A DNA stretch of 64,000 nt from Urophycis tenuis (taxonomy: Eukaryota; Chordata; Actinopteri; Gadiformes; Phycidae): contig JAXIVH010000007.1 in NCBI GenBank assembly GCA_036785325.1, positions 10,923,219-10,987,218 on the forward strand, written 5' to 3'. A model generated the notes under the pieces. It was not told the DNA's origin. It worked only from the letters and a program-made list of their open reading frames with translations, and ran no database searches. Each line of letters starts with the position of its first letter. The stretch's first letter is position 1. The translations under genes were made by a program, and so were the position numbers. Below are positions 45,593 through 58,370 of this stretch, one piece after another.

Positions 45593-48054
45593 TTTTGAAT
45601 GTAATCTTTTGAAGCTATAATTGCACTTTTTCCAAGGCAGAATGAAGCTTTGAGTCTGGGCTTGATGAGTGCATGTGTATAATCTGACTGTATATCTGAC
45701 AGGCAGCCACTGTCTATAACACCTTGAAATGGGAGTGGAGTATAATCCGTCATAATAATAAAAACAAACCACAGAGAAACTCGTCCTTCCTTCAGTTATC
45801 CATCACCTTTACTAATCAATAATAATAATAATAATAATGCGTTTACCTAATGATCTTTATTCATCATTGGGACTAACCGCAAAGCCAAAAGACCAAAAAG
45901 GCAAAATGAGTCTGCTGGGTTTAGCCGTTCTGAAAGAGGAAGGCCCCTTTAAGTGTGATTATTTGTGAGGGCTAGTCAAATGCAGAGCAGTGGTATGCTG
46001 TCACCTGTGCTGACTGCAGTGAGACCGGCAGCGTCAGCCCGCCATTGTTCTCAGGCTGGTGAGGGAGTGGTTCCCTGGGTGGTTGAGTTTTTTTATTTGT
46101 CTTGTTTAAACAAGTCAATTTGTTGTTGGGCGTTTTGATGAAAGAAAACACCTATGCCAAAGGGTGTTTGTAATAGAGGTTTCAGAACCAGATTTAGGTT
46201 AACATAAACATGACCTCAGTAAGCATTTAATAATTTTTGATCAAACTTCTGCTGACATTACAACTTCCACAGATAAAACAGATAAAAGCTAAATTGCTAC
46301 ATAAAACAAAACTAACTGTCTCAATAGTTAGTTATTACAGGCTGGCAATCTTTGGATTTTAAATATTAATTGCACTTGATCCATAGATCCACACATCCAT
46401 GATGCTTCCCATTATTTAAATGTAGGCGGTGGTTGAACAGCAAATGGTACATTTTTATAATACGAATAAAAACTAACTTGCATATGAATCAGCAGTATTT
46501 ACAATAATGACATTTTGTGTTTGTATTTCAAGCCTATTTTTTATTTATTTAAAAGCTCCAGTCATTGTAACTTATAACTGCAAGACTGCATCGACTTGCA
46601 AACCTATGATTTATATCAGCTAGACAACATCTACCCACAGTTTACTTGTCATGAACCATAAGGCATTAATCACATACAGGATACATGGATTATTGGAATT
46701 TAATACAAATTAATGATGGAGCCCATCATGTTCTCATGAATTTTCAACCATAATTAATAAGAGTCCCTGATAATATCGACAGACCAAATCACTAAACACA
46801 AATAATGATCTATCACAACTTGAATTGAGACTTGGCTCCTGGATAACAGACAACGCCATTACTTTGGAAGCACCTCACACAACACTGGCCAGTACAGGCC
46901 ACGGTAGCTTCTGCTGCGTCGCAATGTTTTACTCGAACCACACACCTGCCCCGAAGCAAGGAATAATAGAGGCAGCAGGTGCGAAAAGGTAATCTGCGAT
47001 TTCATGCGGAAGGTAGAAGGTAGGTGTTACAACACAGAGCTATTCTAACATATGTAAGAACAACAAAGAAATAGTCCATTCTGACTGTGCCATGCAAAGC
47101 GAGGTCTTCAGTTCCTTGTTTACATCGCAGGTTGTTGTTGATTCGTCACAACGTGGATGACAACAATTGACGCGACACCGTTTACGATTTAACGTAGGCC
47201 TACGCGTTACTACGTGGTACATAGATAGTTACAATGTTTATTGCGAATTGCTGGTGCAACCAAATTGAGTAAACTGCTAGTTTGAAAGTAACCAGTGGTT
47301 ATTGAAGACTGAGAAAGGACTTTGCGCACAGACTTACAAATTACAAACAAACTATGACTATGACTGGGTTTTTTGTTCGACAGAGCAGTAAACTTTGGTC
47401 AGCTCGGGGGTAAAATGTTAAGACTTTAAATGGCAGCCTTTGAATATTTCCTGAACATTAATTCATTTATGTTCCGTTTTTGGTACTCAATCTTATAGTC
47501 TTTATCACCTGTATATTACATCTAGGTGACTACTAAATGCAGTAGAAATGTAAAGGAATGCTGTAACACTGCATGGACACCAGAGAAGCGGAAAGGTTGG
47601 TACGGTCAACCAAGCTACATTTTCAAAGTTTCAATTTCCATCTGAGTTGCCATGACACCGTAACCACCGCTGGACGTTCCTACGCACCCAGAGGCTCTGA
47701 AGACTTCTCAGAACCGCATGTCTGAGTCACACTGGTGGACCTCTGGAAGACCAGCCTGCCGTCGGAGGTGGAGAAGGGGCACCGCGGAGGTGATGGCTGG
47801 GGTCCCGACGCAAAACGGACAGCAGGGAGTCCAGGGGGGAGCTGAGCCTGAGATCCTGGAGGGCTACAAGTGGAGGTGGAGGATGAGAATAAATTACCTG
47901 TGTTTTTTCGAATGGCGGGTCATGACTTAAGAAGGTCGCAGCAGATCTAGGAAATGATTGAACTGTTGAATATTTTCATGATCTAGATCAGACTCAAACT
48001 GGATTGCAGCAGCTGAGCCGGAATATTCGAATATTAAAGTGATAAACATCTTGA
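45589..48054. other. Cassette 3 spacer
   Basis: Homologous to 27010-29480, with the same missing 940-bp block (junction near 46686). No gene recognised. Confidence 0.55.
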
Positions 48055-48140
48055 AGTGATTCTGAAGGAGAGATCTCCTATTGACCACTAGAGGTCAGTA
48101 AAACCTGTTGATTGCTCATATTGAGTAAGTTTGTAACAGA
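48055..48140 (+). pseudogene. V-gene 5' relic, cassette 3
   Basis: Copy of 4915-5000. Confidence 0.5.
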
Positions 48141-48421
48141 CCACTGTAGCGCCCCCAGCCCATATATGTGGTACTGTTAGTGAGGCCCTGAGTTCTTACT
48201 CTCCAAGATGAATTAAATAAACTTGTTGTGAATTATGCTTTGAATATTATAACTGTAGTTACTGCAAGTAAACCTCTTGGAACAGTGTTGTTTATCCTCA
48301 ACCTAGACTAAATTAACTGCAATAACCCTCGTACTACACACTAATGCATTTAAACATGAATTTCCACACTGAACACATGACCCCTGGTGCGGTCACAGCA
48401 GGGGTGCAGACGTGATTACGA

Positions 48422-48541
48422 CAGATTTAACAGAAACGCTGTGTTATGACAGTCGGGGACTCTGACTCAACATAGCGAATAATGTGCGATGTTGAGTTGG
48501 GGTTCCCGACCGTGACCGTTGAATCAGAGTCGTTAAATCTG
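48422..48541. repeat. Foldback element, cassette 3
   Basis: Outer arms conserved; two changes in the right stem (GTTGGGG, GAATCAGAG). Confidence 0.55.
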
Positions 48542-48580
48542 GTGTTTTTTGTAGGCTATTACATTATTGCTTTTTGTAGA

Positions 48581-49000
48581 AAGGAGTCAGACCTGTGGTG
48601 GTCATGGCCCCACAGGAGTCAGGCCTGTGGTGGTCATGGCCCCTCAGGAGTCAGGTCTGTGGTGGTCATGGCCCCTCAGGAGTCAGGTCTGTGGTGGTCA
48701 TGGCCCCACAGGAGTCAGGCCTGTGGTGGTCATGGCCCCACAGGAGTCAGGCCTGTGGTGGTCATGGCCCCACAGGAGTCAGACCTGTAGTGGTCATGGC
48801 CCCACAGGAGTCAGGCCTGTGGTGTTCACGGCCCCTCAGGAGTCAGGCCTGTGGTGGTCATGGCCCCACGGGAGTCAGGCCTGTGGTGGTCATGGCCCCA
48901 CAGGAGTCAGGCCTGTGGTGGTCATGGCCCCACAGGAGTCAGGCCTGTGGTGGTCATGGCCCCACTGGAGTCAGGCCTGTGGTGGTCATGGCCCCGAGGA
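48581..49000. repeat. 32-bp minisatellite, cassette 3
   Basis: About 13 units. About 165 bp that precede the array in the other cassettes are missing, so it starts directly after TTTTTGTAGAAA. Confidence 0.95.
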
Positions 49001-49351
49001 GCCGTGGTTGGCGTCCCGCATTTTCATTTCTGAAAGCTGGCAACCCTAGTAAGGAGCTAGAAGGAAAGAAGACGACACACACACACTGCTGCAATTGAAT
49101 TCTACTAGTACTGACTTAACATTACGTTAAGCTAAGTTAATGTTACATCAACACAATAAAGATAGCTCTCTTCCTACACTTTAACATTATGTGTTCACAA
49201 ATTTGAACGTGGAATAATACATCCTGAAGACGGAGAGGAGAAAATAAAACTTACGAGTGTCTCCTGCTTCTTCTTTTCCAACTACTCTTCTTGTGGTCGC
49301 AGCTTGATGATGTATATGACACTCCGCTACGCTACGCCGCCTTAGTTCCCG

Positions 49352-49645
49352 ATGTCGTTCAGTATGACAACTTTTTTACTGATGACGTTCAGTCTGACAT
49401 TTTTTTTCCCTGATGCTGTTCAGTGTGATTATTTTTTTCCTGATGCCGTTCAATGTGATAATTTTTTTCCCTGATGCAATTCAATATGATTTTTTTTCCT
49501 GATGCCGTTCATTGTGACAACTTTTATCCCGATACCGTTCAGTGTGACCACTTTTATCCTGATACCGTTCAGTGTGACATTTTTTTTCGGAGGCCGTTCA
49601 TTGCGAGAAGTTTTTTTATGAGGCCTTTTAGTCCAACGATTTTTT
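49352..49645. repeat. Degenerate ~30-bp repeat array, cassette 3
   Basis: About ten imperfect units, the longest forward array of this family in the window. Confidence 0.7.
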
Positions 49646-49990
49646 TATGAGGCTGTTATGTGCGAGTGTGACAGAGGTTTTCCTGAGACCTGCTACCTTT
49701 TCATCTGAGGTCTGACGCTGAAGCCTAATCCTGAGGACGTACTAAAATGTACACCGTACTCTAGCCATATTATCATGAATTTGTTTTTTCAACTGTACCT
49801 CTTAGAGTGATTCTGAAGGTGAGATCCCCTATTCACCACTAGAGGTCAGTATTATCAAGTAGGTGTTGAACTATTTCATAACCATGTCTGGTCTTTGTGT
49901 CTTTAACAGCTGGTACCATGAAGAGAATAAGCCTCATACTTGAGCTGAACACCAGATGGTTTCTCCTGTTACTGTGAACCTGCTGTTGAG

Positions 49991-50469
49991 ATGGAAACCT
50001 GGCCGTGGTTTATTACTGCTGCTCTTCTCTCTGGTGAGATGAACAACTCATGCTTCACACTACATAAAGGACTGAATTACCAAACATGTTATTAATATTC
50101 GTTGTTGTTATTATTATTCTGTTGGGTTCTTTATGGTCCATGTCAATATAACACCTCCATTATGTTGACTTTTTCCAGGGCTGATAGCTGGGGACTCCAT
50201 CAGTCCTGATGAACAGGAAGTCAGTGGAACAGAGGGACAATCTGTGAAGCTCAGATGCTCCTAAGATACAAGTGATGAAGTTGTTTACCTTCACTGGTAC
50301 AGACATCGTCCTAACCAGGCTCCTCAGTTTATACTCTGGAAAGATCAAGAACTGCTGAACATATCCCTGACACTCGTTTTCAGTCCAACACATCCAAAAC
50401 ATCAACTGAACTCACCATAACACAGCTAACCCTGGCAGACTCCGCTCTCTACTACTGTGCTCTGGATAA
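49991..50469 (+). pseudogene. V-C gene copy 2, stop and frameshift
   Basis: Leader 49991-50033 (METWPWFITAALLSG) and V exon 50179-50469. TAA at 50262-50264, two codons after the first Cys codon, and a length change of about 7 bp in CDR2 relative to V-B that shifts the frame. The lesions differ from those of V-C copy 1. RSS retained. Confidence 0.87.
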
Positions 50470-50508
50470 CACAGTGATAGAAAGTGTAGAGGACACTTTA
50501 CATTAACC
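50470..50508 (+). promoter_or_regulatory. RSS of V-C copy 2
   Basis: CACAGTG, 23-bp spacer, ACATTAACC (50500-50508; 7 of 9 match). Confidence 0.8.
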
Positions 50509-50851
50509 TAACCTGAAGGCAATGATCTGAGGAGGGAAGTGTTAATCCCACCACAACTGTCTATCAGATGGATTGTGGCTCTTCATGGTTTATCAGAGAC
50601 ACTGTGGTTACACCTGCTACTGATCACTGTAGCAGGACCCCCATGAGAAGGGAATCTAAATGAATGATCCCTCAGCTGAACAGTACCCTCAGTACCCCTG
50701 AACACAAGAGTCAAACACAAATAGGTGCCCAAACTCAAAACACATCAGTTCCTCTGAGGATCCAGAACCTGGTGGTCCAACATGTGGAGGTATGATGACC
50801 ACACACGACTGAGACAGAGTTACTGAGGATCATCTATGTGTCAGCCTTTTT

Positions 50852-51242
50852 TGTCACAGTGTCAAATAACGCCGTGGGCCCGGTGAGCTGGGCTGGATTC
50901 ACACACACAAGACTGTTTCCAAAATATAGTTCCTTAATTTTCCAAAGACAACAAACAAGGTTCAAACAGTCATGAAAGTGTCTGTTTGAACCATAACAAG
51001 CATTTCATCATCAACATTTCAAGCATCAACATAATAAGTCTTCTGTCCCATGCCAAACAAAAGTGACGAAATCAAAAAACCCAAGTGACAGCCAATCTGC
51101 CTAATTACCACCCAAATTAACCAATTACCAATTATCCAAACATGCAAGACAGAAAATATAAGGCACATGCATAAATAACTAAAATACCAGATAACTAAAA
51201 CATACACTCCAATATATCAATAATATTATCTAGGACATAACA
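50852..51242 (-). repeat. LTR-like block, cassette 3
   Basis: Copy of 8619-9007. Confidence 0.35.
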
Positions 51243-51450
51243 AAGATGTGCCCATTCATACAAACTTCAGGGTTTGGACCAAAATGGCCACCACAACCTT
51301 GTTGGGCTACATCATGTTAGGAACCACCAACAGCTCCCTGAACCACGATAGAATGTAGAAATGACCCACCAAAGTAACACGTTTCATCAACACATGAACA
51401 CTTAGGCCCCATCCACACGAAGCCAGATTTCGAAAACGATCTGTCCCCCC

Positions 51451-51632
51451 TGTTATATATTCACCTTAGTTTTGGGTTAATAACGAGGAGACAGTCGGGA
51501 GTGAGGTTGCTATTTTTTTACTGAAGACTGAACAGACCGAATACAGGAAATCGGCCCGAGAGCATTATGGGGGGTTACGGTAGCCTCATAGGATCAACAT
51601 ACTAACAGGAGACCCTGGCTCAATACCTAACA
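51451..51632 (-). repeat. Ty3/Gypsy LTR, cassette 3
   Basis: Copy of 32789-32970 with the same adjoining purine tract. Confidence 0.7.
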
Positions 51633-51760
51633 TTTCCTCCCCCCATATTCTGTAAGACTAACCAAAGAGTTCTCTTAAGATAACAGCCTGTATGTATAAC
51701 ATAATAATACAACAACATATTCAACAAAAAGGATATGGCCTTTCTTCAGCAGGGAATCAG

Positions 51761-52142
51761 CTACAAGTCCAGACGGTCAGGAGGCCGCCGCTCGCGCCTG
51801 GGGTACCGGTGAGGATGGTGATCCACCGGAGACAGCGGCGGCGCTGGTTCCGCTGTGGATGAGGGCTGGGAAACCTGGTCTGTAGCGTCGTCCTCCTGAA
51901 GTGTGGCCGGCAGGTTGTCGGAGGCAGCCAGGCCCTCCACAGTGTCAGCCTGGCCTGTGATGTCTAGTGCTGGAGAGCCCATCGGCTCAGAGGCGGGGCC
52001 TTTGCTGGCCAACAGTTGGTCAGTATGACGACGCCACACTGCACTTGCTGGTGCGTACTTGGTATGAAAGCGGACCAGTGATGGCAACAATCTCTGCTGG
52101 CACCCACTTGTGACCGCCTAGGTAATTGCGAGCTAAGACAGG
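51761..52142 (-). pseudogene. Gypsy pol C-terminal tail, cassette 3
   Basis: Copy of 33099-33480 with the same frame break. Confidence 0.7.
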
Positions 52143-53212
52143 GGCTGTGTTCGAAATGTTCACTCGTTCACTCACTCACTCGTTCACTATATAGTGTTTG
52201 CTATATAGGGGAGCTATGTAGGGGGCTACTAGGGGACAAGTGAGCATGGCGATTATTAATTTCGGACACTCGGGATGACGTTCGGTTGCCATGACAATGC
52301 CGCAAGCTTGCGCTCGAGACGCTCAAGTCGCTCGAGACGCACAAACATGGCAGTTGAAATTGAAAGAATGGTCTATCTGAGCAATGAACTTATGTATCTT
52401 CAGTTACAATTTGGCATATTATGTAAAACCTATTCGTTACTCGAACGCCGAAGGCGGGCGCTGTACTTGTGCTTAAGCGATGGAAAAAAAATCAGCTGAT
52501 CGCGACGAAGCATGTTTGTCAGAGTGATAGAGAAACAAGGCGGGCCAAGGGGATGATATTAAAGCCCATGGTGCAGGTTAATTTTTTTTTCTATTCTGGC
52601 AATTTTCTAGTTGGTAATAAACGTTCAAACAGTTATCCATTGTGTTTGACGTTGTAGGGTATCACAAAAAGGAAATATAATAAGGAAAAGTAGGTGAAAT
52701 GTTAGCCTTTGCCTAACAGGTTAGCGATGCCCACAATGCATTGTGTGACGTCAGGTCGGGGAGCCCGGACGAAAGCCCACCTTGATACCATTGAGAGAGA
52801 CGAGTAGTGAGAGAGTGACAGTGTCAAATATATAAGTAAATATATAGATAAAGATAGCCTAGATAGATAGATAAATAGATCGATAGGTTGAGAGATAGCA
52901 TAGTGTAACATAAACTCGTCTGTGTTGTCTCAATGAAATGCAGGAGACGTGGGGCCAGTTCGTCACTTCATTAACCTGTGACAAAACACAATACGTTGGA
53001 TTCCGTAGCAAGGCGGCATGGATCAACACAGTATGTAATATGAAAAGGAGATTAAATAATAGCTATTCACACATGTAATTATAAACTTAGATAAATAAAT
53101 ACTTTGATCGTTTTACACGGGATGATCAAGTCAGTATAGTCAGTAAAACGATCAGCCACAACATCAGCCCCATTGGGGTCTTCCTCATAAAACACAGACC
53201 AGTCCGTACACT

Positions 53213-53213
<1 letters not shown>

Positions 53214-53254
<41 letters not shown>

Positions 53255-55863
53255 GTACTTTAATAATCCCTGAGGGAAATTGCATTCGTTACATACAATA
53301 CTCCAGTGCAAAAGGAAGAAGAGACAGACACTCTACGTAAAGTAGAGTGTTAGAATATAAATATATAATATAACCTATGTAAAATATAAAATAAAATAAA
53401 AACCTATGTAAAATAAACCTATGTAAAATATAAAACCTATGCAAGCAATATACAAAATATACAAACATAAAGAAATATACATAAATGTACATACAACCAG
53501 GCATACACTGAGAGGTGATAGCATACGCAAGGATGTAGCATGTCAGATTCTATGTTGGAAAAAAGACCAGTTGTGCAAAGAGATGACCAGTTATGCAGTG
53601 AAATTAAAAGAAATGACCAGTTATGCAATATGAATGAATAACCTGTTGTGCAGCAGAAACTATGATGAAAGTGACAGATTGTATAGTTTGATGACCACAG
53701 GCAGGAATGATTTCCTATGTCGCTCTGTGGTGCATCTCGGTGAGAGGAGTCTTCTGCTGAAGGAACTCCTCCGCTGAGCCAGGGTGGAAAAGAGAGGGTG
53801 AGAGGCATTGTCCATGATAGTCCGTAGCCTGGACAGTATCCTCCTATCTGCCACGGTAGTTAGAGTGTCCAATTCCTCACCCACTACATCACCAGCCCTC
53901 TTGATGAGTCTATTAAGTCTATTGGTGTCCGCAACCCTCATCCCACTGCCCCAGCATGTGACAGCAAAGAAGATCGCACTGGCAACAACCGACTCATAGA
54001 ACATCCTCAGCATTGTCCTGCAGATGTTGAAGGACCTTAGCCTCCTCAGAAAAAAGAGTCGGCTTTGGCCCTTCTTGTAGACGGCCTCTGTGTTCCTGGT
54101 CCAGTCCAACTTGTTGTTGAAGTACACCCCCAGGTACTTGTACTCCTCAACAGTGTCGACTGGAACCCCCTGGATGAACACAGGGCCCACCAGTGTTTTG
54201 ACCCTCCTTAGGTCCACGATGAGCTCCTTTGTCTTTGTAGCATTGAGCTGTAGATGGTTCAGCTCACACCAAGAGACAAAGTTGCCCACAACAGTCCTAT
54301 ACTCACCCTCATCACCCCCTTCAATACAGCCAACTATTGCGGAGTCATCAGAAAACTTCTGAAGGTGGCAGGACTCAGTGCAGTAGCTGAAGTCTGAGGT
54401 GTAGAGGGTGAAGAGAAAGGGAGAAAGGACCGTCCCTTGTGGGGCCCCAGTGTTGCTAACCACCCTGTCAGACACACAATTCTGTAGACGTACAAACTGT
54501 GGTCTGCCCATCAGGTAGTCAACAATCCAGGACACCAAGGGAGCATCAACCTGCATCGCCGCCATCTTCTCACCCAGGAGACCAGGCCGTAAGGTGTTGA
54601 AAGCACTGGAGAAGTCAAAGAACATGACTCTCACAGTGCTCGCCGGCTTGTCCAGATGAGAGTAGACTTTGTTCAGCAGGTAGATGATGCAGTCCTCGAC
54701 TCCCAGGCTGGGCTGGTAGGCGAACTGCAGCTGGTCCGAGAAGGGTCTGACCATTGGCCTAAGCTGGTCCAGAACGAGCCTCTCCAGGGTCTTCATGATA
54801 TGTGACGTCAGGGCCACCGGTCTGTAGTCCTTGGGGCTGCTGGGGCGCAGCGTCTTTGGGACAGGAACGAGGCAGGACGTCTTCCACATCAGAGGGACCT
54901 TTTGGAGGTGCAGGCTCAGGTTGAAGACATGATTAAGTACTCCACACAGCTGGGGGGCACAGGATTTAAGTACCCTGGGGATCAGGGCCCGCCGCTTTGC
55001 CAGAGTGGAGTCTAATCAGTTGTCTTCTCACCAGGTCAGGTGTGAAGGAAACTGTAGAGGTGTCCGTGGGGGTAGGGATAGGGTCCACAAGTAGTGGAGG
55101 ACAGTATGCAGAGCAGGGGGGAGGGGTGGGGCAGGGTGAAGGTGTGAAGTGGCCGGGAGTGAATAGAGGTGGTGAGAGGCAGGAGGGCGGTCTATAAGGA
55201 GGGGGAGGTGGAGTGGCACTGGTTGTTGGGGTGCCAGCAGCAGTAGCAGCAGGGTCATGAGGGGGAGGGGCGGGGGCCGCAGTATCAAACCTATTGAAGA
55301 AAAGGTTAAATTCATTGGCCCGAGCCACTCCACCCTCCAGCCCCATGCTACCATTCTTCTGGAAGCCCGTGATGGTTTTCATACCACTCCACACATCCCT
55401 TGTGTTGTTTTTCTGGAGCTTCATCTCCAGCTTCCTCCTGTATCTGTCTTTTGCCTCCTTCATTTTGACCTTGAGTACCCCCTGTACTCTCCTCAGCTCA
55501 GCCTGGTTGCCCTCTCTGAACGCCCTCTTCTTGTCGTTCAGGATGGCCTTGATGTCCTTGGTGATCCAAGGTTTGTTGTTTGCGTAACAGGTGACTGTCG
55601 ACGCAGGGACATAGCAGTCTACACAGAAGTTAATGTAGTCTGTTATGCACTCTGTGAGCCCATCAATGTCCTCCCCGTGAGGCTCACAGAGTGCAGGCCA
55701 GTCAGTCACCTCAAAACAGTACTGCAGTGCCTCGTAAGATTCCTCTGACCACTTCCTCACAGTCCTTGTGGTCACAGGCAGGTAAACTAGATTGTGATCC
55801 GACCTGCCCAGAGGGGGGAGAGAAGAAGAAATGTATGCCTCCTTAATGTTGGCATACAAACAT
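53214..55863 (-). mobile_element. LINE B, cassette 3
   Basis: Copy of 34522-37205 with the same (ACAG)n end (53214-53253). Confidence 0.75.
53660..55859 (-). pseudogene. LINE B ORF2, cassette 3, frameshifted
   Basis: The frame 53660-54889 covers the RT from MWKTSCLVPVPK through FSDDSAIVG to the C-terminus without the stop found in cassette 2. The frame 54966-55859 covers the upstream part. They are separated by an 8-bp deletion at about 54981. A 33-bp in-frame deletion near 55780 removes residues after NLVYL. The two cassette copies thus carry different disabling lesions. Confidence 0.8.
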
Positions 55864-56284
55864 TACAAACACTCCTGTAAGTCCTCGCATGCCTCCTTAG
55901 ACCATACCATACACGCACTGACTTTGTTGATATAGGCTGTTTACGGGCCAAGGTGGCGTATTTGGATGACAGGAGCACCAGGTTGGTCTGACCTGCTGAG
56001 TGGAGTCAGGGCAGTGGATGTGTAACTGTCCTTAATATTGGCATAAAATAAGTCAATAGTCTTGCCACATCTCGTGGGGCAGTTGACAAACTGCCTGAAC
56101 GATGGAATTGAGGTGGAGAGAGTACAATGCTTAAAATCGCCACTGATCATCACAAGAGCGTCCGGAGTGCGGCGTTGCAGTTCTTGAGCTGCTCTTGGCA
56201 TCATGTTAGTCGCCAGTTTGGCATTTGGCAGATGGTGGAATACATATACACCAGGATGACAATGACATTGGAGAATTCACTTGG
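55864..56284 (-). pseudogene. LINE A endonuclease, C-terminal fragment, cassette 3
   Basis: Copy of 37206-37634 (MISGDFKH, CPTRCGKTIDLF). Confidence 0.6.
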
Positions 56285-58334
56285 TTCAAAAGGTTCAAAG
56301 GTCTTTATTGTCATTTGCTCAACAGATACAGCGTACATGTTGGCAATGAAAATCTTAAGTCCCAGGCACCCCAAAACAACTCAATAAGTGTCTAGAATAA
56401 CAGAAGAAGAGAAAAAAAACTAGTGCAATAAAAATAAAACATTAAAAAAAATAACATTAAAACATTAAACATTAAGGTGCAGAAAGTGTAAAAGTAAAAG
56501 TAAAAGTGTTATATTTATATTTACATGTGCAGTTGAATTAGCAGCAGTTATGGGGAGGTATGGACCGATATGGATTAAATAATTTAATTAAATAAATGTG
56601 AAAATAAATATTTTCCTATAAACAGATGTATTGACCTTCACAGAGCTCAGGAGTTCAACAGTCTTATAGCCTGTGGGATGAAACTGTCCCTGAGTCTGGT
56701 GGTCCTGGTCCGGATGCTGCGGTACCGTCTGCCAGACGGCAGCAGACAGAACAGTTTGTTGCTGGGGTGATGGGGGTCTTTTATAATCCTGTAGGCCTTC
56801 TTCCTACACCGCTGGGTGTAGAGGTCCTCCATGGATGGCAGCTCCGTCCTGGTGATGTGCTGAGCAGTTTTCACCACCCTCTGTAGAGTCTTACGGTTGA
56901 GGGCGGTGCAGCTGCCATACCAGGCCGTGATGCAGCCGGTCAGGATACTCTCGATGGTGCACCTGTAGAAGTTACAGAGTATCCTGGAGTCCATGTTGAA
57001 CCTCCGCAGCCTGCGGAGGAAGAAGAGCCTCTGACGGGCTGTCTTGGTGATGATGTTGGTGTGATGGGTCCATGTCAGGTCCTCAGTGATGTGAACCCCG
57101 AGGAACCTGAAGCTGCTGACTCTCTCCACAGGAGTCCCGTCGATGGTGATGGGGGCGTGTCCACCTCTCTGTTTCTTCCTGTAATCCACAATCAGTTCCT
57201 TGGTTTTGCTGATGTTGAGAAGGAGGTTGTTGTCCTGGCACCAAGATGTCAGGGCTCTGACCTCCTCTCTGTACGCCGTCTCGTTGCCGTCGGTGATGAG
57301 GCCGATGACGGTCGTGTCATCAGCAAACTTAATGATGGAGTTGGAGCTGTGTGTGGCCACGCAGTCGTGCGTGAACAGGGAGTAGAGGAGAGGGCTGAGC
57401 ACGCAACCCTGGGGGGCTCCGGTGTTGAGGGTCTGGCTGGAGGATGTGATGTTACCCATCCGCACTGCCTGGCGTCTGCCCGTCAGGAAGTTCAGGATCC
57501 AGTCACAGAGGGCGCTGTTGAGCCCGAGGTCCCTGAGCTTGATGACGAGCTTGGAAGGCACAATGGTGTTGAATGCTGAACTGTAGTCAATGAACAGCAT
57601 TCTCACATACGTGTTCCTCTGGTCCAGGTGGGAGAGGGCAGTGTGGAGGGTGAGGGTGATGGCATCGGCTGTGGACCTGTTCTTCCTGTAAGCAAACTGC
57701 AGGGGGTCCAGAGAGTCGGGGAGGGAGGAGGTGATGAACTGTTTGACTAACCGCTCAAAGCACTTCATGATGATGGGGGTGAGTGCAACTGGGCGGTAGT
57801 CATTAAGGCAGATGGTTTTAGTCTTTTTAGGGACAGGAATGATGGTTGACTCCTTGAAACATGTGGGGACTACAGACTGGAGCAGTGATTTATTGAAGAT
57901 GACTGTGAACACCTCTGCCAGCTGAACTGCACACACCTTGAGAGCACGACCAGGGATGCCGTCAGGCCCAGGAGCCCTATGTGTGTTGATCCTTTTTAGG
58001 GATCTGCACACATCTGCACTGGTTAAAACCAGGGGGCAGGGGCAGGGATCCTGAGCCTTCTGTACCTCCGCAGCCGGGGGTCTCTCAAAGCGTGCATAAA
58101 ACGTGTTCAGTTCATCTGGGAGAGATGCACACACCCCCTCAGCACCACCTACTGATCTTTTGTAGTCTGTCATAGTTTTTAGTCCAGACCACATGTTTCT
58201 AGCATTGGAGCCCTTGTAGTCAGACTCCACTTTATTCTTATAATGTCTTTTGGCACTGCTAATAGCTCTCCGGAGCGCATACCTGGAATTCCTGTATTCG
58301 TCCAAATCACCGGCGCTGTGCGCGACAGCCCGAG
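56285..58334 (-). mobile_element. LINE C (CR1/Rex1-like), 5'-truncated
   Basis: 2,050-bp insertion into LINE A with the short duplication CTTGG (56280-56284 and 58335-58339). It is absent from cassette 2 at about 37630. The 3' end on the minus strand is ATGACAATAAAGACC then TTTGAACC/TTTTGAACC. Confidence 0.8.
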
Positions 58335-58347
58335 CTTGGGTCTGCAA
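56647..58347 (-). CDS. LINE C reverse transcriptase, open
   Basis: 566 codons without interruption; the first few come from flanking DNA. Order: linker with KNKVESDYKG, HRAPGPDGIPG, LNDYRPVALTPIIMKCFERL, FIDYSSAFNTIVPSKL, NTGAPQGCVLSPLLYSLF, active site IIKFADDTTVIGL, KTKELIVDYRK, FLGVHITEDLTW, and a C-terminal domain ending near FIPQAIRLLNS. The endonuclease part is lost by 5' truncation, so it is not mobile alone. The intact frame fits a recent insertion. Family assignment between CR1 and Rex1 is by recognition only. Confidence 0.85.
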   Translation of the reverse strand: MQTQARAVAHSAGDLDEYRNSRYALRRAISSAKRHYKNKVESDYKGSNARNMWSGLKTMTDYKRSVGGAEGVCASLPDELNTFYARFERPPAAEVQKAQDPCPCPLVLTSADVCRSLKRINTHRAPGPDGIPGRALKVCAVQLAEVFTVIFNKSLLQSVVPTCFKESTIIPVPKKTKTICLNDYRPVALTPIIMKCFERLVKQFITSSLPDSLDPLQFAYRKNRSTADAITLTLHTALSHLDQRNTYVRMLFIDYSSAFNTIVPSKLVIKLRDLGLNSALCDWILNFLTGRRQAVRMGNITSSSQTLNTGAPQGCVLSPLLYSLFTHDCVATHSSNSIIKFADDTTVIGLITDGNETAYREEVRALTSWCQDNNLLLNISKTKELIVDYRKKQRGGHAPITIDGTPVERVSSFRFLGVHITEDLTWTHHTNIITKTARQRLFFLRRLRRFNMDSRILCNFYRCTIESILTGCITAWYGSCTALNRKTLQRVVKTAQHITRTELPSMEDLYTQRCRKKAYRIIKDPHHPSNKLFCLLPSGRRYRSIRTRTTRLRDSFIPQAIRLLNS

Positions 58348-58370
58348 CTCACCGCCAGCAATTCAATGAT

